From: Methylomarinum sp050304855
GTDB lineage: Bacteria; Pseudomonadota; Gammaproteobacteria; Methylococcales; Methylomonadaceae
DNA length: 15,952 bases
Direction of reading: 5' to 3'
Assembly: GCA_050304855.1 (NCBI GenBank)
Contig: JBNLEI010000160.1
Span: 1-15,952, forward strand
The position numbers were made by a program, and so were the translations under genes. Below are positions 1 to 7,053 of this stretch, in pieces; positions within the stretch are counted from its first letter, which is position 1, and each line of letters opens with the position of its first letter. Under the pieces are notes generated by a model. It saw only the letters and a list, made by a program, of their open reading frames with translations, was not told where the DNA came from and searched no databases.

Positions 1-36
1 AATCGAGCTTAAAGCGATAGGTTTTTCATTACTCAT
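1..36 (-). CDS. Start of a protein-coding gene leaving the left edge (12 codons, unidentified)
   Basis: On the minus strand an ATG at 36-34 opens a frame that stays open to the window edge and reads MSNEKPIALSSI. A GGGGAG ribosome-binding sequence lies at 46-41, four bases before the ATG. Too little protein is present to name a family. A chance short frame is possible, but the well placed Shine-Dalgarno sequence argues for a real start. Confidence 0.45.
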   Translation of the reverse strand, partial: MSNEKPIALSSI

Positions 37-232
37 ATCACTCCCCACTATGCGGACTTGAACAAAGTCTATGCTTTTTAATTGCAGAGACAATGACAAT
101 TAACACGCATTTTCGGACAAAATTATTCTGGTTAAGAAACCTTTGATTAAGTCAGACTGGTTTTGGCGAAATTTAGGCCATAACCGAGCATCGCATCGAC
201 TCCGAAACAGCAAATGCAAGCATCGTAAACTT

Positions 233-382
233 ATGAGGAGGGTGAAGAGACGCTCCAAGCGTGGGAGAATCCTGAATGAAATGGCTAAAGTGACGTTGTG
301 GACACGACTATTGAAACTCATTGAGCCGCATTATCCGAAGGCGGAAAGAGATTTTCGCTTGAAATATCTTCGGTTTATTTAA
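233..382 (+). pseudogene. Remnant of an IS5-type transposase (N-terminal part only)
   Basis: The frame from the ATG at 233 to the TAA at 380-382 encodes 49 residues. Its core, ILNEM followed by WTRLLKLIEPHYPKAE, matches the conserved N-terminal region of IS5-group DDE transposases, which normally reads roughly FLxEMxxxxPWxxLxxLIEPHYPKxG. In intact enzymes this is followed by a GRPPxPLExMLRI-like segment and about 250 more residues including the DDE catalytic core. Here only a blurred version of that segment (RDFRLKYLRFI) remains before the stop, so all catalytic residues are missing. The frame is open upstream to 143, but those residues resemble nothing. No terminal inverted repeats were found. 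This is a dead insertion-sequence fragment. Confidence 0.7.
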
Positions 383-436
383 GAATAGCCTTTTTCGAAT
401 GTCCGTTTACTTGTATTTCACGGCCAGCTTTCGGCT

Positions 437-447
437 AGTCCGACCGT
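437..447 (+). repeat. Left copy of an 11-bp direct repeat flanking the recombinase gene
   Basis: AGTCCGACCGT occurs here and again at 1003-1013, on either side of the recombinase gene. Recognisable recombinase homology (RLQMAGKTRELALF) begins inside this copy, at about 445, and an in-frame stop sits at 436-438. The repeat therefore marks the point where the gene loses its usual 5' end. Whether it is a recombination site or a local repeat is not known. Confidence 0.5.
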
Positions 448-453
448 CTGCAA

Positions 454-951
454 ATGGCCGGAAAAACTCGAGAGTTAGCTTTGTTTAATTTGGCTAACGA
501 GAGCAAATTACGCGGCTGTGATTTAGTAAAACTTCGAGTATGTGATGTTTCCCAAGGCAACCATGTGTCGAAGCGGGCACCTATTATGCAACAGAAAACC
601 CATCGTCCCGTTCAATTCGAAATCACCGAACACACCAGAAACTCACTCGAAACCTGGATTAGCGAAGTAAAACTCAAAGCTGATCAATACTTGTTTCCAA
701 GTCGGATTCATCTATCGCCTCATCTGTCTACCCGACAATATGCTAGGGTTGTTGAACAATGGGTAGCGTCAATTGGGCTCGACCCAGCGGAATATGGAAC
801 ATACAGTTTGCGACGAACAAAAGCTACGCTTATCTATCGAAAAACGAAAAATTTACGAGCTGTCCGGCTATTACTTGGCCATACCAAACTTGAAAGTACT
901 GTTCGATATCTCGGCATCGAAGTTAAAGACGCTCTCGAAATATCGGATTAA
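454..951 (+). CDS. Short tyrosine recombinase/integrase, catalytic domain only, probably truncated
   Basis: The 165-residue product is the catalytic domain of a phage-type tyrosine recombinase. Visible motifs are box I Arg20 (SKLRGCDL), the beta-hairpin Lys48 (QQKTHRPV), box II YSLRRTKA with Arg120, the LLGHTKLEST segment with His143, and the nucleophile Tyr152 (VRYLGI). The box II position normally held by His (HxxR) is Tyr117 here. From memory, close relatives are about 190 residues with some 30 more N-terminal residues; here an in-frame stop at 436-438 blocks extension and no good ribosome site precedes the ATG at 454. Activity is doubtful. The gene is flanked by an 11-bp direct repeat and has no visible cargo or partner recombinase. 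Family assignment is firm; whether it is functional is open. Confidence 0.8.
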   Translation: MAGKTRELALFNLANESKLRGCDLVKLRVCDVSQGNHVSKRAPIMQQKTHRPVQFEITEHTRNSLETWISEVKLKADQYLFPSRIHLSPHLSTRQYARVVEQWVASIGLDPAEYGTYSLRRTKATLIYRKTKNLRAVRLLLGHTKLESTVRYLGIEVKDALEISD

Positions 952-994
952 ACTGAAATTTAGGATAAAGAATGTAAACTGCGGCTGTTTTTTA

Positions 995-1013
995 GCGGTC
1001 GCAGTCCGACCGT
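995..1013 (+). repeat. Right copy of the 11-bp direct repeat, folded into a hairpin
   Basis: The second AGTCCGACCGT copy (1003-1013) overlaps an inverted repeat CGGTCG-cagtc-CGACCG (996-1012, 6 bp plus a G-T pair). It lies between the convergent ends of the recombinase (951) and the TAXI gene (1095), where a bidirectional terminator would be expected, but no T-run follows it on either strand. Confidence 0.5.
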
Positions 1014-1094
1014 AAGCAGCCTATCGCTTCATGTGATTTAATGACTGCAAGCTCATCATTACCGGCCATTAATACTGTTCACCGTTGAATCGAT

Positions 1095-2540
1095 TCAGCT
1101 GGCCTTGCTCTCCGGTGTTAATCTTTCACGCACATCCCGTAACGCATCAAGGGTTGCACTCATGATAATTTCTTGGTCCCGGTAGCCCATTTCCTCACCC
1201 AGGGGAGAGAACACAGACAGCGACTGGTGACGGCATTTCTCAAGATGCCGATTGTATCTAGCGATGAGTGAGTCCAGTCGGTTTAGGTCTAAGGATCGCC
1301 CAGCTTTATGTGGATTGAATTGACGAATCTCGTCGTTGCTTACGCGACGGCCGAACATCAGATACATGTCGTTTTCTAACGATACCCGAGTGAGGTCGAT
1401 AAGGGCTAGGCGGTGGTTGTTTATAAACCCTGCCAAGTTGAAGAACAGGCTCACCGCCATAATGGTGTAAACCCAATTGCTTGGCGGCATGATGTCAACC
1501 AGCCAGGGTATGTGTTCGTCGGCAAATTCTGCACCCTGGTTATCGAAGAAACCACGAGCCGATTCCGAAAGTGTGAGATTAGTTGGTATCTGTGCGCTCC
1601 GGTTGCGGTCAATGAATCTTGGGTAGGCCCGAGCTACCAGGGACATCAGCCCGATGATATCGGAATGAGTGGCGCAGCCGTTGCTGATGAGAAGAGTGTC
1701 AAGACGCAGTAGCGGTTTTTCCTCGGGTGGCAGAACCTTCACCGGGTCGTACTGGCCCGCCACCAGAGTACCGTAATTCATGAACGGGAAACGTCGAGCC
1801 AGGGCTTCGGTCTGCTCCAGACCGACAATTTGAAGGCCCTGGTTTTTCACTGCTGTTTGGATCAGTTCCGCATCCTCTTCCATGACAAAAAAAGCCAGGT
1901 CCAGCTTTCCGGCAGCGGCTAGCTCGGTCTGTCGTTTCAAAGGATAGTGCTCTAAAGTGATGTTAAGCGAAGCCAAATCCTTACCTCTAAACAGACGCTC
2001 CGCAAGAAAGGCGGTGCCGCTATGCTCAGGACCGACGCTAATTCGAATATTCTGCATGTCTTTGAGTTTTCGGATGCTGTCCGCATTACGGCCCAGCAAC
2101 ATGAGAGCTTCCTCGCGCCCGACACGTCCGATCAGTTCAAGGCTTGGATAGTTGCTCCAATCAAAACCGTCCTGCACTAAACCAAACTGTACCTCGCAGG
2201 ACTCTTTGGCAGCGACTAACCGTTGAAGGTTGTCCAGCGACCCATTGCTGGCGACGTTCCGGATACGCCCTTCAGTCTGCGTGGCGGCACCAGCAAGTCG
2301 CTTGACCGTTGCATAGTATTGCCCTTCAGTTGATCCTGAGAGTATCACAACGTTCAGGTAGGAAAGGTCGGTACTTAGGTCCAGACCTCGGAAAAACAAA
2401 GCTCCCAACGCTATGGCTATAGTGAGCACCGAGGCCCGTAACGCGAAGCGGCCCCATAGCATGATTTTGTGTCGGAAGACCAAGTCGGCCGTCTTTTCCA
2501 AACGCTTAGCAGTTTTTTTGACATCGGATGGCATGGCCAT
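1095..2540 (-). CDS. TAXI-family (TRAP-associated) solute-binding protein, membrane-anchored
   Basis: The 481-residue protein has the fold signature of TAXI-type (NMT1-like) periplasmic binding proteins: SGSTEGQYYATV at 68-79, ASNGSLDNLQRL at 97-108, VQFGLVQDGFD at 117-127 and VGPEHSGTAFLAE at 169-181. Such proteins bind small organic acids or amino acids for TRAP transporters; the ligand cannot be read from the sequence. Instead of a cleavable signal there is a hydrophobic helix at about 34-50, and a second at about 355-373 (NWVYTIMAVSLFFNLAGFI), followed by a charged, helical C-terminal tail of some 105 residues that should face the cytoplasm. No TRAP membrane subunit lies within the window, so it may work with a distant permease or act as a sensor. 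The start is uncertain: M1 and M3 are both possible and neither has a clear ribosome site. Confidence 0.8.
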   Translation of the reverse strand: MAMPSDVKKTAKRLEKTADLVFRHKIMLWGRFALRASVLTIAIALGALFFRGLDLSTDLSYLNVVILSGSTEGQYYATVKRLAGAATQTEGRIRNVASNGSLDNLQRLVAAKESCEVQFGLVQDGFDWSNYPSLELIGRVGREEALMLLGRNADSIRKLKDMQNIRISVGPEHSGTAFLAERLFRGKDLASLNITLEHYPLKRQTELAAAGKLDLAFFVMEEDAELIQTAVKNQGLQIVGLEQTEALARRFPFMNYGTLVAGQYDPVKVLPPEEKPLLRLDTLLISNGCATHSDIIGLMSLVARAYPRFIDRNRSAQIPTNLTLSESARGFFDNQGAEFADEHIPWLVDIMPPSNWVYTIMAVSLFFNLAGFINNHRLALIDLTRVSLENDMYLMFGRRVSNDEIRQFNPHKAGRSLDLNRLDSLIARYNRHLEKCRHQSLSVFSPLGEEMGYRDQEIIMSATLDALRDVRERLTPESKAS

Positions 2541-2700
2541 AGTTATTTATTGAGTCATGCTGATGCCAAAAGAATAAGAAGTTCAATAACATTTTGCAAA
2601 TTATAACTGATGTTACGCTATGCCCAATCGTTGACTGTAGATAAAAGTTATCCCCTTTTGATAATATCTATTGGTCCCACCAACAACTGGGGAAAGAATA

Positions 2701-3561
2701 ATGAAACTGGCTATACTCTCTCGCTCTTTAAAAGCATATAGTACCCGTCGGTTGAAAGAAGCTGCGTTGGACAGGGGAATAAATGTCAAGGTATTGGATA
2801 CCTTGAAGTTTGCAATCGACTTAAAACGCGGTGCACCTGATTTATACTTCCGGGGAAAACAACTCAGTGAGTATGACGCCGTTTTACCTAGGGTTGGGGC
2901 TTCGATCACTTACTATGGGACAGCGGTCGTCAGGCAATTTCAGGAAATGGACGTTTTTTGTGCAAATACCGCTCACGGAATTGCCAATTCGCGCGACAAA
3001 TTACGCAGTCTTCAAATACTTGCTCGCCATCATATTGGTATACCTGAAACCACTTTTGTTCGCGACAAACAGGATGTGTTGCCCGCAATCGAACGAGTTG
3101 GGGGCGCTCCGGTCATTATCAAACTCATTGAAGGGACACAAGGCATAGGCGTTTTACTTGCAGATACAGTAAAAGCGGCCGAGTCTATCATTGAATTGCT
3201 GCAAAGTCAGAAACAAAATGTTTTGATTCAAAAATTTGTAGCCGAAAGCCGAGGCAAAGACATTCGTGCTTTGGTTGTGGGCGATCGAGTGGTCGCGGCA
3301 ATGAGACGTGTTGCCCAAGGCCAGGAATTTAGAAGTAATGTTCACCGCGGAGGTATAGCAGAACCCACCGACCTTCCGGAGGATTATGTGGAAGCGGCTA
3401 TTCGATCAGCACAAATTCTGGGGTTACGCGTAGCGGGTGTTGATATGTTGGAGAGCGCTACTGGCCCACAAATTATGGAAGTAAATTCGTCTCCCGGTTT
3501 GGAAGGCATTGAAAGTTGCACTCAGCTAGATGTTGCTGGCGCCATCATCGACACTATATAG
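2701..3561 (+). CDS. rimK: RimK-type ATP-grasp glutamate ligase, cut short by a frameshift
   Basis: The 286-residue product matches RimK along its whole catalytic part. RimK adds glutamates to the C-terminus of ribosomal protein S6, using ATP. Seen are the N-terminal segment (LAILSRSLKAYSTRRLKEAA), PRVGASITYYGTAVVRQF (63-80), SRDKLRSLQILA (97-108), the ATP-grasp nucleotide loop IIKLIEGTQGIGV (139-151, with Lys141) and the metal-binding end MEVNSSPGLEGIE (259-271). The ATG at 2701 is chosen over the upstream TTG at 2671 because GGGGAAAG lies just before it. After GAIID the reading frame is thrown off by a 2-bp duplication (AC, 3551-3554) and stops at 3559. Removing it joins the protein to a TrkA-C domain in the next frame. 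The ligase core itself is complete and may still work. Confidence 0.85.
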   Translation: MKLAILSRSLKAYSTRRLKEAALDRGINVKVLDTLKFAIDLKRGAPDLYFRGKQLSEYDAVLPRVGASITYYGTAVVRQFQEMDVFCANTAHGIANSRDKLRSLQILARHHIGIPETTFVRDKQDVLPAIERVGGAPVIIKLIEGTQGIGVLLADTVKAAESIIELLQSQKQNVLIQKFVAESRGKDIRALVVGDRVVAAMRRVAQGQEFRSNVHRGGIAEPTDLPEDYVEAAIRSAQILGLRVAGVDMLESATGPQIMEVNSSPGLEGIESCTQLDVAGAIIDTI

Positions 3562-3917
3562 CCGCACAAGTTGAATTTCCGGAAATTGATATTCGACAAA
3601 GGCTTACGGTCAGTAAAGGATACGGGGTCAACGAGATCTATGTTCCGGAAGGTTCCGAATATGTGGGAATGAAAATATCCGATATAGATTTATCGGAGAA
3701 AGATCTCAATGTGTTGACCCTTTATAGAGGAAATAAAGCAATACCCAATCCAAGGGTGGATCGAGTCATGGAACCGGGCGATAAGTTGTTGTGTTTCGGT
3801 AAGCTGGAATCTATGCGGGGAATGGTTCCTGTTCGCGCCAGACGGAAGCGTCGGCCAAAAGTTTTGGAGCTTCCGGATACCGAAGTGACCAATCCTGAGT
3901 CTTCCAAGCATGACTAG
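3555..3917 (+). pseudogene. TrkA-C (RCK_C) domain, detached from RimK by the frameshift
   Basis: In the frame shifted from rimK the sequence YIAAQVEFPEID continues where the ligase stops. It reads through a typical TrkA-C fold: VNEIYVPEGSEYVGMKISD, then LNVLTLYRGNKAIPNPR, then PGDKLLCFGKLESMRG, ending in a basic tail (RARRKRRPK). TrkA-C domains bind small ligands in transporters and enzymes; fused to RimK it was presumably a regulatory module. No start codon with a ribosome site serves this part, so it is probably not made on its own, or only by ribosome slippage. Its end overlaps the next gene's ATG by 8 bases (3910-3917), the usual sign of translational coupling in an operon. Confidence 0.75.
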
Positions 3918-4340
3918 AGTCCTTGGATGCCGGGAATGGGTTTCTCTTTCTGATCTAGGAATAGAAAAGATCAAGGCAAAAATCGATACAGGTGCGAGAG
4001 CTTCAGCTATACATGTTTTCGACGTCAGTTTGGACGAAACAGGTGGCATCAAAATTGTGCGTTTTAAAATTCATCCAAAACAAAAGGATTAAAAAACTGT
4101 CATTGAATGTAAGGTCCCGCTACTAGATATACGAGAGGTCCGTGACTCTGGAGGGCATAGCGAATTGCGTTATGTTATAGAGACCAAAATAGCTATAGGT
4201 TCAGCGACTCACATGGCTGAAGTTACGCTGATAAATCGGGACTCAATGGGTTCAGAATGCTAATCGGACGAACAACCATAAGTGGATATTATCTAGTAGA
4301 TCCCGGGCAGTCTTTTTTAATGAAAAACGTTCAAAATTGA
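3910..4340 (+). pseudogene. Broken RimB-like retropepsin-fold (putative zinc) protease gene
   Basis: The frame starts MTRVLGCREWVSLSDLG and contains IKAKIDTGARASAIHVFDV. This is the signature of the PF05618 family (called ATP-dependent zinc protease, with a retropepsin-like DTGA motif), to which RimB of the Pseudomonas rimABK operon belongs. It is broken twice. A TAA interrupts the frame at 4090-4092 after IHPKQKD, yet homology continues in the same frame (IECKVPLLDIREVRDSGGHSELRYVIE and INRDSM). Near 4247-4250 one base is missing, and the conserved C-terminus GFRMLIGRTTISGYYLVDP follows in another frame, ending at a TGA at 4338. The start overlaps the TrkA-C end, so rimK and this gene formed one operon. 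Family assignment is firm; loss of function is strongly implied by two independent lesions. Confidence 0.85.
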
Positions 4341-4360
4341 TTCCTTGTTCAGTTCAAGCT

Positions 4361-4401
4361 GACCTTCTCACTAAAGATGCTATCCCTTTAGGGAGAAGGT
4401 C
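4361..4401 (+). terminator. Long hairpin after the broken rimB-like gene, possible terminator
   Basis: GACCTTCTC-a-CTAAAG (4361-4376) pairs with CTTTAG-g-GAGAAGGTC (4386-4401): 15 paired bases with one mismatch and a 9-base loop. It lies 20 bases past the old rimB-like stop, a place suited to ending the rimK operon, but no T-run follows it on the plus strand. It could equally be a small palindromic repeat element. Confidence 0.45.
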
Positions 4402-4464
4402 ATCGGCCTTATCGAAGCTTTTGATACGTACATTTCTAGGCATACCAGTCGCGTTCTTGTTAAT

Positions 4465-4765
4465 TTGCAATTCGCAATCTTAGACATAGTGGTAGGTTTG
4501 GTGTTGCTTTTTAGCATAGGTGATTCAGCCGATGTGTTGAGTCAACTCTTAGCGGTTTTTCTGATGGTGAAAGGCGCGTTTCGTTTCGTGGGTGCTAACC
4601 TTGGTAAATTCGTTCATGCAGGATCAACTATTGTTGGCGGCGCTGTTTCTTTTTTTATGGTTTTTTTTATATGGTTGCAATGGCCTTTAGGTCCGTCGTT
4701 TATGCTATTGTCTTAGTTTGGAAATCGTATTGCGCGGCTGGGCTTTGGCTCGGTTTGCATCGTAG
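4465..4765 (+). pseudogene. Degenerate small membrane protein, DUF308/HdeD-like
   Basis: From a TTG at 4465 the frame encodes about 83 residues with three hydrophobic stretches (ILDIVVGLVLLFSI, LSQLLAVFLMVKGAFRFVG, STIVGGAVSFFMVFFIWLQW). It resembles the second half of HdeD/DUF308 membrane proteins. The frame stops at 4714-4716 after FMLLS. In the +1 frame the sequence carries on as SLEIVLRGWALARFAS to a TAG at 4763-4765, which is how the final helix of this family usually looks, so a frameshift probably lies just before 4715. There is no ATG and no ribosome site, and the frame is open upstream only to 4375. The likely picture is a gene that lost its start and its frame; the family assignment is by pattern and moderate. 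Confidence 0.45.
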
Positions 4766-4880
4766 TTGAGTAATATCGATGAGGCGCGGCCCAAAGGATA
4801 GTCGCTCGAAAATCTTTTATTTTTCGATAATACTTATCAAAAGATAAAGGCGTCGCACTCAGAATCAAAGGAATCCAACA

Positions 4881-6329
4881 GTGATTAAACTTGTAAATCC
4901 TCTATTATTTTTTCTTTTGCTGCTATGGACGATGGCCCCGAATTATGCTTCGGCCGATGCTGCCGGACCATCCCCAATAACTACGGTGAATCCTAATATC
5001 TCGTTGGAGGAATTAGACATTATTGCTGCTCCGTTATTAGTGGAGGAATTAAAAATTGAAGCGGATGGGTGGTTAAAGTTGATCAAGGCCTCCGCGCAGA
5101 ATGTCGCAAAAACCAAAGTTCGTATTAGACATTTAAAAACAAAACAAACCCAAGCAGAAGAAAAGGCGAACAAACTACAGCTAGATTCATCGCACTCAGC
5201 GGCCATTGAAGCACAACAAAAACGAGCCATAGCCAGTGCCGAGAAGTTTAAAGAAGAAAAAACTCTTGCTATGGATGAACTGACCAAGCTCCGTAACGAA
5301 CGTACTGACTTAATCGATAGATTGGTTGTCATTCTGGATCGGATCAATCAGAAAATAGGTTTGGATGATAAAGGCCAAGAGAAAGAAGAAGTGCTGGTTT
5401 ATCGCCGTTATATTAATGCTGTGGGCGGTATTAAAATGTACACCAGTGATTTCGCTAGCGGTTTTACCAGCATCAAAGGTTGGTTATTGTCCGAGCAAGG
5501 TGGAAAACGATGGGCCATTAACTTCGCCAAATTCGTCGTCATCATCATCGTCTTCTGGATATTAGGGAAAATTTTAGGGCGATTGACACAAAAAGGCCTG
5601 AAGTTTTCCGGCAAGAATTCGATATTACTGAGCGAGTTCTTAGTCGGAATGACTTCTCGAGTCGTGTTTTTGGTGGGAATATTGGTGGCGCTATCCGCCT
5701 TGGAGATAAACCTTGGACCGTTGCTTGCTTTTATCGGCGCCGCTGGTTTTGTGGTAGCCTTCGCTTTGCAAAATACGCTGAGTAACTTTGCCAGCGGCAT
5801 CATGATTATGTTGTATCGGCCGTTTGACGTAGATGATGTGGTTGAGGTAGCCGGTATCAGCGGTAAGGTTGTTTCATTAAATCTTGTAACGACAACGATC
5901 ACCACGTTCGATAACAAACATATGGTGGTTCCCAATAACGATATCTGGGGGAACATCATTACCAATGCTACCATTAGCAAAGAAAGGCGGGTCGATATGG
6001 TATTCGGTATCGGCTATCAGGATGATATTCACCATGCCCTGCAAGTTTTGGAAGACATCGTCTCTTCCCATTCTTTGATTTTGAAAAATCCTGCTCCGGT
6101 GATTCAGCTCCATGAATTGGCAGACTCATCCGTCAACTTTATTTGTCGACCCTGGGTTAAAACAGGTGACTATTGGACCGTCTACTGGGATGTCACCCGT
6201 AGTGTTAAAGAACGATTCGATGCCGAAGGCTTAACAATTCCTTTTCCGCAAAGGGATGTTCATGTTTATCAGGAACTAAAAAGTATGCCCCATGATGTTT
6301 TTGGCACTTCTGGTGAAGATTCTGAATAA
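4881..6329 (+). CDS. MscS-family small-conductance mechanosensitive channel
   Basis: The 482-residue product starts at a GTG with AAAGGA eight bases before it (4867-4872). Residues 1-25 form a signal peptide (hydrophobic stretch, then NYASA and a likely cut before Asp26). Residues about 45-160 are a periplasmic helical, probably coiled-coil region rich in Lys, Glu and Gln. Three membrane helices follow at about 213-233, 256-275 and the pore-lining helix at 279-309 (LLAFIGAAGFVVAFALQN), then YRPFDVDDVVEVAGISGKV of the MscS beta domain, VVPNNDIWGNIITN, and the C-terminal vestibule segment YWDVTRSVKERFDAEGLTIPFPQRDVHV. It opens under membrane tension and releases solutes during osmotic downshock. 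The extra periplasmic part makes it longer than E. coli MscS (286 residues). It is intact, unlike its left neighbours, and transcribed alone. Confidence 0.9.
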   Translation: MIKLVNPLLFFLLLLWTMAPNYASADAAGPSPITTVNPNISLEELDIIAAPLLVEELKIEADGWLKLIKASAQNVAKTKVRIRHLKTKQTQAEEKANKLQLDSSHSAAIEAQQKRAIASAEKFKEEKTLAMDELTKLRNERTDLIDRLVVILDRINQKIGLDDKGQEKEEVLVYRRYINAVGGIKMYTSDFASGFTSIKGWLLSEQGGKRWAINFAKFVVIIIVFWILGKILGRLTQKGLKFSGKNSILLSEFLVGMTSRVVFLVGILVALSALEINLGPLLAFIGAAGFVVAFALQNTLSNFASGIMIMLYRPFDVDDVVEVAGISGKVVSLNLVTTTITTFDNKHMVVPNNDIWGNIITNATISKERRVDMVFGIGYQDDIHHALQVLEDIVSSHSLILKNPAPVIQLHELADSSVNFICRPWVKTGDYWTVYWDVTRSVKERFDAEGLTIPFPQRDVHVYQELKSMPHDVFGTSGEDSE

Positions 6330-6491
6330 TGAGATACAAGGGTAGTAATCATAGTTTAATAGCGAACTTAACCACCGATTTCCGTATCAATATTGTTCGC
6401 TTTCAGGTGATTACTTGCTATTTGTGTAACGATATTGATAGACCGTTTTTGGCCGAAACCCGATGCAGAGCAAATTGTACGATTAGGGTCC

Positions 6492-6516
6492 GACCAATTT
6501 GAATTTTGGTCTTTTT
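6492..6516 (+). terminator. Rho-independent terminator downstream of the MscS gene
   Basis: GACCAA (6492-6497) pairs with TTGGTC (6506-6511) around an 8-base loop, followed by TTTTT at 6512-6516. The stem is short (6 bp), and it lies some 160 bases beyond the mscS-type stop. It is the only hairpin with a T-run seen in this gap. Confidence 0.5.
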
Positions 6517-6571
6517 AGGCTTGAGCTAATACAGAATAGGATTGTTTTTTCGGATAGATAGGTTGTCGCAA

Positions 6572-6990
6572 TTAGGTTTCGCACAAAGGGATGTCGTCCG
6601 CGGGATCGTTGGTCGGCGAACCCATTCTTAATCGGTGGCCGTCAGGGTCTTCTACGTTCATTTCACGAACGCCCCAAGGAAAATTCGTAGGCTTTTGCCT
6701 AATGACCGCTCCGCGTAATTGGTACTCCCGGTAAAGCGTGTCGACATCGTCGACAAAAACCGACAGCCACATGCCGGCTTGTCCTTGGGTTTCTTGACAT
6801 AGAAAGAAGGAGACTTGGTCCCGCGCGTCACAGCGGCGAACGAAACGGGATTTCCCCACTCCCAGTCCTTTTTGAAACCCAGCACATTTACGTAATAGTC
6901 GATACTTGCGGCAATGTTCCGGACGCTGAGTATCGGAGTCACGCATTCGAATGATGTTTTTCGTGTCGGTTCGTTATTTTGATTAGACAA
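6572..6990 (-). pseudogene. Frameshifted glyoxalase/bleomycin-resistance (VOC) superfamily gene
   Basis: The first half, FECVTPILSVRNIAASIDYY then VNVLGFKKDWEWGNPVSFAAVTR, ends in the wrong frame. The second half continues in another frame as DQVSFFLCQETQGQAGMWLS, VFVDDVDTLYREYQLRGA and NVEDPDGHRLRMGS. Joined, this is a complete single-domain vicinal oxygen chelate protein of about 138 residues, of the glyoxalase/dioxygenase kind; the substrate is unknown. The break is near 6826-6833, where ACGCGCGGG would be in frame as ACGCGGG, so a CG duplication (or one lost G) is the likely lesion. The start is a TTG at 6990 with AGGAGA at 7002-6997, six bases before it; the ATG at 7044 lacks such a signal. 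It lies 64 bases after the sheath-like gene on the same strand and may be cotranscribed. Confidence 0.8.
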
Positions 6991-7053
6991 TTGGATTCTC
7001 CTGACTGGGTGTACCGTGAGCGGTGATGCCGACAATATCGCCACGAAAAGAAG

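Noticed and set aside
2631..2667. TTGACT and GATAAT as a rimK promoter
   Set aside because: The spacing is 23 bases, too long for a sigma-70 promoter, and no better pair was seen.
2613..2909. 98-codon minus-strand frame across the rimK start
   Set aside because: It covers the rimK ribosome site and coding start in antisense and resembles nothing.
5408..5980. 190-codon minus-strand frame inside the MscS gene
   Set aside because: It is a low-complexity antisense shadow of an intact, clearly recognisable channel gene.
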